A stretch of 6,270 nucleotides of DNA from Lachnospiraceae bacterium (GTDB lineage: Bacteria; Bacillota; Clostridia; Lachnospirales; Lachnospiraceae), in the NCBI GenBank assembly GCA_017463035.1, contig JAFTPY010000241.1, positions 1 through 6,270 of the forward strand, given 5' to 3'. Of the stretch, positions 1 through 5,189 are shown one piece after another. How positions within the stretch are numbered: the stretch's first letter is position 1; each line of letters begins with the position of its first letter. Both the position numbers and the translations under genes were made by a program. The notes beneath the pieces are model-generated. The model was not told where the DNA came from. It made no database searches and saw nothing but the letters and a program-made list of their open reading frames with translations.

Positions 1-1
1 T

Positions 2-484
2 ATGATAGAGCTGGAAGCCCATGCCATGGACAAGCTGGTCCTGTTCGCAGGCTACGGCGGCACAGGCGTCTCGGAGAAGGATAACAAGATGAAGAGCTTC
101 CTGGATGCGAACCCGGGGCTAAAGAGCCGTATCAATACCACCATCTTCTTTGATTCCTATACGCCGCAGGAGATGGTACAGATTGTACACTGTCAGGCGA
201 AGCTTCAGAAGTACACCCTTTCCGGGGATGCGGACGAAATGATTCGGGAGTACTTTGCGAAGCGTGTGAAGACGGAGGATTTCGGTAACGGAAGAGAAGC
301 CCGATCCCTGTTGGAGAATACGGTCATCAGTGCGGCGGCGAGAGTGATGGCACTGCCGGAGAAGAAGCGTACGAAGAAGGTCATGCAGGAGCTGACGGCG
401 GAGGACGTGAAGGAGGCAATCGAGCGTCTGAGTGCGGGCAATCAGATGCAGCGGGGAAGAGAACGTAAGGTGTGCGGATTTTAA
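2..484 (+). CDS. CbbX/SpoVK-like AAA+ ATPase, C-terminal part (5' end outside window)
   Basis: This is the last 160 codons of a AAA+ ATPase of the CbbX/CfxQ/SpoVK-like group, ring ATPases that remodel partner proteins in the cytoplasm. The N-terminal Walker A and B region is missing because the frame is open to the window edge, so the ATG at base 2 is probably an internal methionine. Visible motifs, numbered from that Met, are the sensor-1 strand LVLFAGYGG (12-20) and the family signature NPGLKSRI (37-44), whose R43 is the likely arginine finger. Next come FFDSYTPQEM (49-58) and the sensor-2 helix GNGREARSLLE (95-105). The tail from about residue 115 is charged and rich in Lys, Glu and Arg. 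The gene converges on the WYL regulator and stops about 32 bp from it. Family assignment is good. The substrate cannot be told, and a link to the downstream TIR operon is only positional. Confidence 0.85.
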   Translation: MIELEAHAMDKLVLFAGYGGTGVSEKDNKMKSFLDANPGLKSRINTTIFFDSYTPQEMVQIVHCQAKLQKYTLSGDADEMIREYFAKRVKTEDFGNGREARSLLENTVISAAARVMALPEKKRTKKVMQELTAEDVKEAIERLSAGNQMQRGRERKVCGF

Positions 485-507
485 TAGAAGACCGGAAGGG
501 AAAAGAA

Positions 508-540
508 GAGGGAAGCCTATTGATAAAACAGGCTTCCCTC
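508..540. terminator. Bidirectional intrinsic terminator between convergent genes
   Basis: A perfect 11-bp inverted repeat (GAGGGAAGCCT at 508-518, AGGCTTCCCTC at 530-540) encloses an 11-nt loop. On the plus strand it is followed by a T-rich run (ttaattttttcttt). On the minus strand it is followed by TTCTTTTCCC. It lies between two convergent genes, so it probably terminates both. The stop codon of the minus-strand WYL gene (517-519) falls at the hairpin's inner edge, and its last codons form the loop and one arm. Confidence 0.7.
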
Positions 541-1773
541 GGTTAATTTTTTCTTTATGTCGTCCGCAAGGGATTGCGGAGAAATGACACGGCAATGATT
601 GCAGTACTGGGTGGCGAACAAAACAACACCCCGGGCGGTGGAATTGACACGCACGTGTATCCAGGTGCCTTCCTCCTTCGGGTCCGGATTCGGTTGATAA
701 CGGGTGCCGTAGCCTAAGTATTGTTCCTGCTCTTCCTGCGTTGCGGGACGGCAGTGGGCCAGCGTGCCGAAGGTATCCATAACCGCATTCATCATGCCGT
801 TGTATTCGGACTGACGGCACAGCATATGAATGGTCTCTTCTTTTCCGCCGTACATCACCGGGTTTTTGAGCCGGTAAACGGAGGAAGATGGCTGCTCCGG
901 CGGAGCATAGGCTTTCCAAAGCTCCGGAGAATCCAAAACATCGCAAATCTGGATACGGTCCATACGGAGATTGGAAGGTGCGTATTGCGGAGAAGGCCCC
1001 AGCATTGCCACCAAATAATAAAACCCGTTGCTCCACATCATTTTCACCGGACGGATGATGCGCGGGTAATTGGAACGGGGAAGGGCCTCCAAACGGGAAG
1101 AACCGTTATAGCCGTAATTGTAGTAAATGATTTCCGCCACCTGCTTTTTCTTAATCATGCGGTCGAAGTCTTCAATGTTATTCAAAAGCATGGAGCTTTC
1201 GTCCTTGATTTCCGCATCGTCCGTTGCGGACGGCCGGTGGGCCATGGTAAACTGCGGATTCAGCCCCAACAGCTTGGCAGTCAACGTGGCGATGTCACCC
1301 GGACTGAAATAATTGTTGACGGCGATGGCATCAAGCAACGTATGAAGCTCTGCATCGGAAAAGACACTTTCGCAATAATAATACCGCATCAGGCGGGCAT
1401 CTTTACCGGCATACTTTGCTTCCGCATCCTCATAAGGAATAAAGGTATCGTTTTCCTTTGCAACGCAGAAAATATTATAGCCCAGGCGTTGCGGGTCGGA
1501 ATAATCTGCGGCGTCACCCTCCGACAAAAAAGAAAAGTTTTCGTTGGTACGGAAGGGTTCCAAAAGGCGGCTGATGGTAGAGGTATTCAGCTTGATGGAA
1601 ATACCGTTATCGAAAAAGGTACTGTTGGCTTTGTCACGGATTTCGGAAATGGACAAAGGGTGCTCCTTGGAACTGAAATTCTTCAGCGTCAGGAAAATAT
1701 ACAGCAGATTCAGGCGGGATTCTTTTTGACGATTCTCGCTTTTTTCGGAGTCTGCGGAAGCTTGCTTACTCAT
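517..1773 (-). CDS. WYL-domain transcriptional regulator
   Basis: The 418-residue protein is a probable ligand-sensing DNA-binding regulator. An acidic, Ser-rich N-terminus leads into a winged-helix-like segment (about 19-72, from RLNLLYIFLTL to TSTISRLLEPF). The WYL core runs from about 203 to 275: a basic helix DRMIKKKQVAEIIYYNY, IRPVKMMW, then GFYYLVAML (250-258), where YYL stands in for the W-Y-L triad, and LRMDRI (269-274). A C-terminal WCX-like segment (about 370-412) contains HVRVNSTARGVV and RVISPQSLADDIKK. It is longer than typical CapW/BrxR-type WYL regulators. The ATG at 1773 is preferred over the in-frame GTG at 1782, because the GTG lies inside the Shine-Dalgarno sequence GAGGTGA, which sits 5 nt before the ATG. 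The gene is divergent from the TIR-FHA gene across about 170 bp holding both promoters, so it probably controls that operon and itself. The family call is firm. Ligand and target are inference. Confidence 0.88.
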   Translation of the reverse strand: MSKQASADSEKSENRQKESRLNLLYIFLTLKNFSSKEHPLSISEIRDKANSTFFDNGISIKLNTSTISRLLEPFRTNENFSFLSEGDAADYSDPQRLGYNIFCVAKENDTFIPYEDAEAKYAGKDARLMRYYYCESVFSDAELHTLLDAIAVNNYFSPGDIATLTAKLLGLNPQFTMAHRPSATDDAEIKDESSMLLNNIEDFDRMIKKKQVAEIIYYNYGYNGSSRLEALPRSNYPRIIRPVKMMWSNGFYYLVAMLGPSPQYAPSNLRMDRIQICDVLDSPELWKAYAPPEQPSSSVYRLKNPVMYGGKEETIHMLCRQSEYNGMMNAVMDTFGTLAHCRPATQEEQEQYLGYGTRYQPNPDPKEEGTWIHVRVNSTARGVVLFATQYCNHCRVISPQSLADDIKKKLTEGSLFYQ

Positions 1774-1788
1774 GGAAGTCACCTCGTT

Positions 1789-1802
1789 TGTAAAATGTTA
1801 CA
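1789..1802. promoter_or_regulatory. Imperfect palindrome, possible WYL operator
   Basis: TGTAAAATGTTACA is palindromic at 12 of 14 positions (arms TGTAA and TTACA). It lies in the predicted 5' leader of the WYL gene, between its -10 box and SD. The heptamer GTAAAAT recurs at 1916-1922 in the leader of the divergent TIR-FHA gene, and TGTAA recurs within the TIR -35 region (1877-1881). This would suit a shared operator, but the repeats are short and A/T-rich, so chance is a real alternative. Confidence 0.3.
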
Positions 1803-1816
1803 CGGCATCTGATATT

Positions 1817-1845
1817 ATTATAAAGGCTGGGCGGGAGGAAATCAA
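1817..1845 (-). promoter_or_regulatory. Sigma-A-type promoter of the WYL gene
   Basis: Read on the minus strand, TTGATT (1845-1840) and a perfect TATAAT (1822-1817) are separated by 17 bp. Transcription would start near 1810, giving a leader of about 37 nt to the ATG at 1773. Four of six -35 bases match consensus. The position directly upstream of a well-supported start makes this convincing. Confidence 0.65.
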
Positions 1846-1875
1846 TAGGAAGGTGGGGAAATGGGGATGAAGTGC

Positions 1876-1904
1876 TTGTAAGGGGGAGCGGGAAGGGGTA
1901 TAAT
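1876..1904 (+). promoter_or_regulatory. Sigma-A-type promoter of the TIR-FHA operon
   Basis: TTGTAA (1876-1881) and TATAAT (1899-1904) are separated by 17 bp, and the 17-bp spacer is strikingly G-rich (GGGGGAGCGGGAAGGGG). The expected start is near 1911, giving a leader of about 36 nt. The -10 is perfect and the -35 matches at four of six positions. This promoter faces away from the WYL promoter, with about 30 bp between their -35 boxes. Confidence 0.65.
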
Positions 1905-1946
1905 GGAGGAAAGCAGTAAAATAACAAATTTGCAGCGAGGGAAAAC

Positions 1947-2837
1947 ATGAGAGAATTCTTTTCTGTGGAGCAATATGTGAAAAAATTGGAGAACTCGGAG
2001 AGCATCATACAATGTGAAAAAGTTCCAGTTCCGGATATTGCGGAAAATCAAAATTACATATTTATCAGCTATGCACATCGTGACTATAAAAGGGTGTATG
2101 CGGATTTGGCAATGCTATACCACGCCGGGGTACGGTTTTGGTACGATCGTGGCCTGAGTGCAGGAAAAGACTGGGATGCGGAAGTGAAAGAAAAGATTTT
2201 GAATCCGCGATGCAGCGGTGTAATATTCTATTTAAGTGAAAGTCTGTTTTTGAGCAAATCGGCCAACATGGAAATTGATTTGGTGTGCGGTATGGATGGA
2301 AACAGGAAAAATTACTTTTGCGTGAATTTGTTTGACGGACAACCGAAGGACATTTTAAAGTTTATTATGCGGATGGACGATACGCTGGTGGACAATGCGG
2401 GACTGGACATGGAACGCATCGGAATTCTGGCAAGAGCTTTCGGTGATAAACAAACCTATTTGTATTTTTACGAGGCGGAACATTCACAGAATCTGTTGGA
2501 ACAGATTAAAGAACAGTTTGATGTGATGGAGGCGGATACCGGGAAGACGGGTGTACTTGTCAGAGACAACGGAGAGGAAATTGTGATTATTCAAGATCCG
2601 TTTCTGATTGGAAAATTTACGGAAAAATGCCATTATATTATTTTGGATGACAGTTCGATTTCCCGTATGCATGCAAGCATCAGTCTGCGCGGAAAGACCG
2701 GAGTTATCATGGATCTTGGGGCAGTCAACGGTACGTTTGTTAATGAGACAAAATTGGACAGGTTAGTTGCGTTTCCACTAAAGGAAGGTGACCGTGTAAG
2801 ATTAGGAAATGTGGGATTTGTATTCCGGTATCGATAG
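1947..2837 (+). CDS. TIR-FHA fusion protein (probable NAD-consuming or signalling effector)
   Basis: The 296-residue soluble protein has two recognisable domains. The TIR domain (about 36-165) starts with the first strand YIFISYAHRDY (37-47). It continues through a loop region FWYDRGLSAGKDW (64-76), GVIFYLSESLF (91-101) and SKSANMEIDLV (103-113). E109 sits where NAD-cleaving TIR domains carry their catalytic glutamate. A linker (about 166-200) leads to a C-terminal FHA domain (about 203-296) with IGKF (221-224; GK in place of the usual GR), SISRMHASI (237-245), NGTFVN (261-266) and EGDRVRLGNVGFVFR. S239, R240, H242 and N261 match the phosphothreonine-binding pattern. A GAGGG SD 5 nt before the ATG fixes the start. 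The gene is visibly richer in A+T than the VWA and SIMPL genes downstream. NADase activity and phospho-dependent control are inferred from the families, not shown by the sequence. Confidence 0.9.
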   Translation: MREFFSVEQYVKKLENSESIIQCEKVPVPDIAENQNYIFISYAHRDYKRVYADLAMLYHAGVRFWYDRGLSAGKDWDAEVKEKILNPRCSGVIFYLSESLFLSKSANMEIDLVCGMDGNRKNYFCVNLFDGQPKDILKFIMRMDDTLVDNAGLDMERIGILARAFGDKQTYLYFYEAEHSQNLLEQIKEQFDVMEADTGKTGVLVRDNGEEIVIIQDPFLIGKFTEKCHYIILDDSSISRMHASISLRGKTGVIMDLGAVNGTFVNETKLDRLVAFPLKEGDRVRLGNVGFVFRYR

Positions 2838-2847
2838 GAGGTGTGTC

Positions 2848-3558
2848 ATGGCATATAAGAGTATGAGGGACGATGCTTTCCGAATGCGGGTGAGGAGTCT
2901 GTATCCGGAGTTGGAGGCTTACATAGACCGTAATTATGTAGAGGAGAAAGCAGAGTGTAGCGGGCTTTCCGAACCGCTTAGAAAAGCGCGTCCGGCAGAG
3001 AGGGAAGAACGGAGCTTTTGCATGAGCGCTTCGGCGGAGCGCCCGGAGAAAAAGAAGCTTGCGAAGCCGAGAGTACCGGAGTGTGCGCCGGCAGAACAGT
3101 CGGAAAAAATTGCGGAGCCAATGCTGTCGGATTCAGCCTGCATGGTGGCAAATGACGACTATGACAGGTTCATTGAGGAGAGCGAAAACGCCATAAAGGA
3201 GCGTCTGAATCACCTGTCAGATACCTTTCAGGAGTATTTACTGTATCTGATTGAGTCCAAGGGACTGACCAATGCGGACGTGTATAAGCGGGCTCTTTTG
3301 ACGAAGCAGTTGTTTTCAAAAATCAAACTGAACCCGGACTATCACCCGGATAAGGCCACTGCTATGCGGCTTTGTATCGGCGCAAAGCTGAATCTGGACG
3401 AGACGAAGGATTTGCTGGCCAGAGCCGGCTATGCACTGTCGCCTTGCGAGAAGCGGGATGTGATTTTCTCGTACTTTATCGAGAAGGAAGTTTATGACAT
3501 GATTGAGATTGATATTGCGCTGGAGGAGCATGGGGTGGAGTGTTTCATTGCGCTATAG
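2848..3558 (+). CDS. XRE-like C-terminal-domain protein, partner of TIR-FHA
   Basis: This is a 236-residue cytosolic protein of unknown function. The N-terminal 34 residues (MAYKSMRDDAFRMRVRSLYP onward) look helical. Residues about 35-105 are a charged linker rich in Pro, Glu, Lys, Ser and Ala, probably disordered. Residues about 106-235 form a helical domain with DTFQEYLLYLIESKGL (125-140), ALLTKQLFSKI (149-159), YHPDKATAMRLCIGAKLNL and DLLARAGYALSPCEKRDVI. From memory this resembles the XRE-like domain attached to some Firmicute macrodomain (ADP-ribose-processing) proteins, where the 'LFSKI...K.T...L...L.L...E...LL..AGY.LS' pattern recurs. No macrodomain is present here. The ATG at 2848 follows AGGAGG by 6 nt. 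An upstream in-frame ATG at 2809 is rejected because it lies inside the TIR-FHA gene without an SD. The SD overlaps the TIR-FHA stop codon, so translation is probably coupled. It could be a regulator, adaptor or antitoxin-like partner. Confidence 0.75.
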   Translation: MAYKSMRDDAFRMRVRSLYPELEAYIDRNYVEEKAECSGLSEPLRKARPAEREERSFCMSASAERPEKKKLAKPRVPECAPAEQSEKIAEPMLSDSACMVANDDYDRFIEESENAIKERLNHLSDTFQEYLLYLIESKGLTNADVYKRALLTKQLFSKIKLNPDYHPDKATAMRLCIGAKLNLDETKDLLARAGYALSPCEKRDVIFSYFIEKEVYDMIEIDIALEEHGVECFIAL

Positions 3559-3596
3559 AAAGTGAGAATTTTCCTACAGCGTAGCATAATAACCAA

Positions 3597-3624
3597 AAGG
3601 TCGCCCGTACGGCGACCTTCTTTT
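3597..3624 (+). terminator. Intrinsic terminator of the TIR-FHA operon
   Basis: A perfect 9-bp stem AAGGTCGCC/GGCGACCTT with loop CGTAC (3597-3619) is followed by CTTTT. The G+C-rich stem, short loop and T run 39 bp after the stop codon make a standard rho-independent terminator. It separates this operon from the VWA-SIMPL pair. Confidence 0.85.
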
Positions 3625-3634
3625 GAAAAACTTA

Positions 3635-3643
3635 TGATATAGT
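3635..3643 (+). promoter_or_regulatory. Possible extended -10 promoter for the VWA-SIMPL operon
   Basis: TGATATAGT matches the extended -10 pattern TGnTATAAT with one mismatch, shortly after the upstream terminator. No good -35 hexamer is seen at 16-18 bp upstream. Expected transcription start is near 3650, giving a leader of about 37 nt. Confidence 0.4.
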
Positions 3644-3682
3644 TACCTCAGAACCAAGAAAACAATACACAACGGAGGTAAC
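3642..3682 (+). repeat. Inverted repeat whose right arm includes the VWA gene's SD
   Basis: GTTACCTC (3642-3649) is the exact reverse complement of GAGGTAAC (3675-3682), with a 25-nt, A-rich, apparently unstructured loop between. The right arm contains most of the GGAGG SD of the VWA gene (ATG at 3687). If the left arm is transcribed it could mask the SD. If transcription starts near 3650 it cannot, and the pair might instead be DNA operator half-sites or chance. Confidence 0.4.
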
Positions 3683-3686
3683 GATT

Positions 3687-4352
3687 ATGAGAAAAGGATT
3701 AACGGAGATTGTATTTATTTTGGACCGGAGCGGCTCCATGAGCGGTCTGGAGGCAGACACCATCGGCGGTTACAACGCCCTGATGGAAAAGCAGAAAAAG
3801 GAAGAGGGAGAGGCGCTGGTGTCCACGGTGCTCTTTGATGACAAAATCGAGGTAATTCACGACCGGGTGGCGCTGGATAAGATACCGGCCATGACGGAGA
3901 AGGAGTACTATGTGCGGGGCTGTACGGCGCTCCTGGACGCCCTGGGCGGTGCCATTCATCACATCGGCAACGTCCATAAATACGCCAGAGACGAGGACCG
4001 GCCGGAGAAGACCTTATTTATCATTACTACCGACGGTCAGGAGAATTCCAGCCATACCTACACCTACGAAAAGGTGAAGAAAATGGTGGAGCGGCAGAAG
4101 GAAAAATACGGCTGGGAGTTCTTGTTTTTGGGAGCAAATATCGATGCCATCGCAGAGGCCGCACGTTTCGGTATTGCACCGGAACGGGCAGTACGCTATG
4201 AGTGCGACGCGGTGGGTACGGCGGTAAATTTCAGAGCCCTCGGGAAAGCGGTAAGCAAGGTGAGGAGCTGTGCTGCGGCAGATGTGAGCGAAGCATTGTC
4301 AACGGGGTGGAAGGAAGAAATTGAAGCGGATTACAGGAAGAGAGGGAAATAA
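3687..4352 (+). CDS. Cytosolic VWA-domain protein with intact MIDAS
   Basis: This 221-residue protein is almost entirely one von Willebrand factor A domain. The metal-ion-dependent adhesion site is complete: DRSGSMS (13-19; D13, S15, S17), the conserved Thr in GCTALLDA (T80) and TTDGQEN (D116). The first strand EIVFILDRSGSM begins at residue 7, and the strand WEFLFLGANID (143-153) is also clear. There is no signal peptide or membrane segment, so it acts in the cytoplasm, where such proteins usually bind partners through a divalent metal. GGAGG stands 8 nt before the ATG. Its stop codon overlaps the SD of the SIMPL gene, which begins 11 bp later, so the two are a coupled pair. Codons favour G/C at third positions more than in the TIR-FHA gene. 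The partner is unknown. The family call is firm. Confidence 0.88.
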   Translation: MRKGLTEIVFILDRSGSMSGLEADTIGGYNALMEKQKKEEGEALVSTVLFDDKIEVIHDRVALDKIPAMTEKEYYVRGCTALLDALGGAIHHIGNVHKYARDEDRPEKTLFIITTDGQENSSHTYTYEKVKKMVERQKEKYGWEFLFLGANIDAIAEAARFGIAPERAVRYECDAVGTAVNFRALGKAVSKVRSCAAADVSEALSTGWKEEIEADYRKRGK

Positions 4353-4363
4353 GGAGGTCTACT

Positions 4364-5020
4364 ATGGAAAAAACAATGAAAGTAACGGGAAAAGGAAAGT
4401 TGTCGGTGAAGCCGGACATGATTCGGCTGCTGCTGGATACGACGAAGGTGTGTGCAACCTACGAAGAGGCTCTTCGTCAGTCCTCGGAGAAGACGGAAGC
4501 GTTAAAGAATTGCTTTGAAGAACTGGGCTTTGCCCGCACGGACTTAAAGACACTGCGCTTCTCGGTGGATACGGAATACGAGAGCTACCGGGATGAAAAC
4601 AATGTATGGAAAAATCGTTTTCTGGGCTACCGTTTCACCCACAACATGAAGCTGGAGTTTGACGCAGATAATGAAAGACTGGGGCGGGTGCTGTACGCAC
4701 TGGCGCAGACGGAGGTATCTCCGGAGTTTCGCATCAACTACACCGTAAAGGACACCGAAGCAGCCAAGAATAAGCTGTTGACCAAGGCGGTGGCAGACTC
4801 CAAGGAAAAGGCAAAGGTACTGGCGGAAGCCGCAGGGGTCACCCTTGGCGATATCGTAAACATCGACTACTCCTGGGGCGAGCTGGAAATCGTCTCAAGG
4901 CCCGTGGAACGCTGCATGATGAGCGCATCGAACGCTGTTGCGGACAGCTACAAGATGGACATCGAACCGGATGATATTGACGTGACGGATACGGTGACGG
5001 TGGTGTGGGAGATAAAGTAG
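4364..5020 (+). CDS. SIMPL-domain (DUF541) protein, cytosolic form
   Basis: The 218-residue protein spans one SIMPL/DUF541 domain. Typical features are the opening strand MKVTGKGKLSVKPDMIRL (5-22), the helix EEALRQSSEKTEAL and LGFARTDLKTLRFSV (54-68). Later come the strand GYRFTHNMKLEF (88-99), the helix KAVADSKEKAKVLAEAAG (141-158) and a closing strand VTDTVTVVWEIK. Many family members are secreted or periplasmic and start with a signal peptide. This one starts directly with the domain and has no hydrophobic leader, so it is probably cytosolic like its VWA neighbour. AAGGAGG lies 6 nt before the ATG and overlaps the upstream stop codon. The molecular role of the family is poorly defined. DUF541 identity is fairly sure, function is not. 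Confidence 0.82.
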   Translation: MEKTMKVTGKGKLSVKPDMIRLLLDTTKVCATYEEALRQSSEKTEALKNCFEELGFARTDLKTLRFSVDTEYESYRDENNVWKNRFLGYRFTHNMKLEFDADNERLGRVLYALAQTEVSPEFRINYTVKDTEAAKNKLLTKAVADSKEKAKVLAEAAGVTLGDIVNIDYSWGELEIVSRPVERCMMSASNAVADSYKMDIEPDDIDVTDTVTVVWEIK

Positions 5021-5048
5021 ACCTAGGAAAAGAATATATTGAAAAAGA

Positions 5049-5077
5049 TTGACATCCTATCAATTGGTTGGTATAAT
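5049..5077 (+). promoter_or_regulatory. Consensus sigma-A promoter of the toxin-antitoxin operon
   Basis: TTGACA (5049-5054), a 17-bp spacer and TATAAT (5072-5077) match the housekeeping consensus at all 12 positions. Expected start of transcription is near 5084, about 35 nt before a strong SD at 5119. Such a strong promoter implies tight repression, and the two overlapping palindromes fit this. Confidence 0.85.
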
Positions 5078-5094
5078 ATCAATTGATAGGATGT
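5052..5094. promoter_or_regulatory. Paired operators (15-bp inverted repeat) over the TA promoter
   Basis: A perfect 15-bp inverted repeat (ACATCCTATCAATTG at 5052-5066, CAATTGATAGGATGT at 5080-5094) flanks the core promoter. Each arm is also the better half of a 16-bp palindrome close to CCTATCAATTGATAGG. The left copy (5056-5071) and the right copy (5075-5090) each match at 14 of 16 positions, with centres 19 bp apart. The left site fills the promoter spacer, and the right covers part of the -10 box and the start site. This layout suits autorepression by the antitoxin's helix-turn-helix. The 13-nt loop and the trailing GGTTTTT mean the same repeat could also act as a terminator for read-through from the SIMPL gene. 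Confidence 0.7.
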
Positions 5095-5118
5095 GGTTTT
5101 TGTATAGAGGGGGAGTAT

Positions 5119-5124
5119 AGGAGG
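5119..5124 (+). promoter_or_regulatory. Strong SD without a standard start codon (toxin leader)
   Basis: AGGAGG occurs about 35 nt after the predicted transcription start. No ATG, GTG or TTG follows within the normal 4-12 nt. The codons at proper distance are ATT (5129 and 5132), opening a frame that reads IIKLSVKSK and ends at the TGA at 5207. The toxin frame is one base off. The SD therefore probably belonged to, or still serves, an N-terminal part of the toxin. Confidence 0.55.
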
Positions 5125-5189
5125 TGCTATTATTAAGTTAAGTGTGAAATCAAAAGAAAGGGAAAGAGCAGTATTCAACGCCGTATACT

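Noticed and set aside
119..1036. Minus-strand open frame of 305 codons
   Set aside because: It crosses the terminator and overlaps both the AAA+ gene (antisense) and the WYL gene (other frame). The composition is rich in Arg, Leu, Ser and Cys with no domain pattern, which is typical of a shadow.
1774..1782. GTG at 1782 as the WYL start
   Set aside because: The GTG is part of the GAGGTGA Shine-Dalgarno itself. The ATG at 1773 lies at the right distance from it.
721..1812. Long plus-strand open frame of 363 codons opposite the WYL gene
   Set aside because: It is antisense to a well-recognised WYL protein with its own promoter and SD, has no domain I recognise and no SD, and has a low-plausibility composition (many His, Arg, Ile, Val). 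It is a shadow frame.
2809..2847. ATG at 2809 as the start of the second TIR-operon gene
   Set aside because: It lies within the conserved final strand of the FHA domain in another frame and has no SD. The ATG at 2848 has a perfect AGGAGG 6 nt upstream.
4321..4553. Short frames on both strands over the VWA/SIMPL junction
   Set aside because: They overlap two well-supported coupled genes, have no SD of their own and show no domain pattern.
5052..5101. The 15-bp inverted repeat as simply a terminator of the SIMPL gene
   Set aside because: Its arms coincide exactly with a 12/12 consensus promoter and resolve into two separate palindromes, which fits operators better. A secondary terminator role is possible, but the stem is only moderately G+C-rich and the loop is 13 nt.
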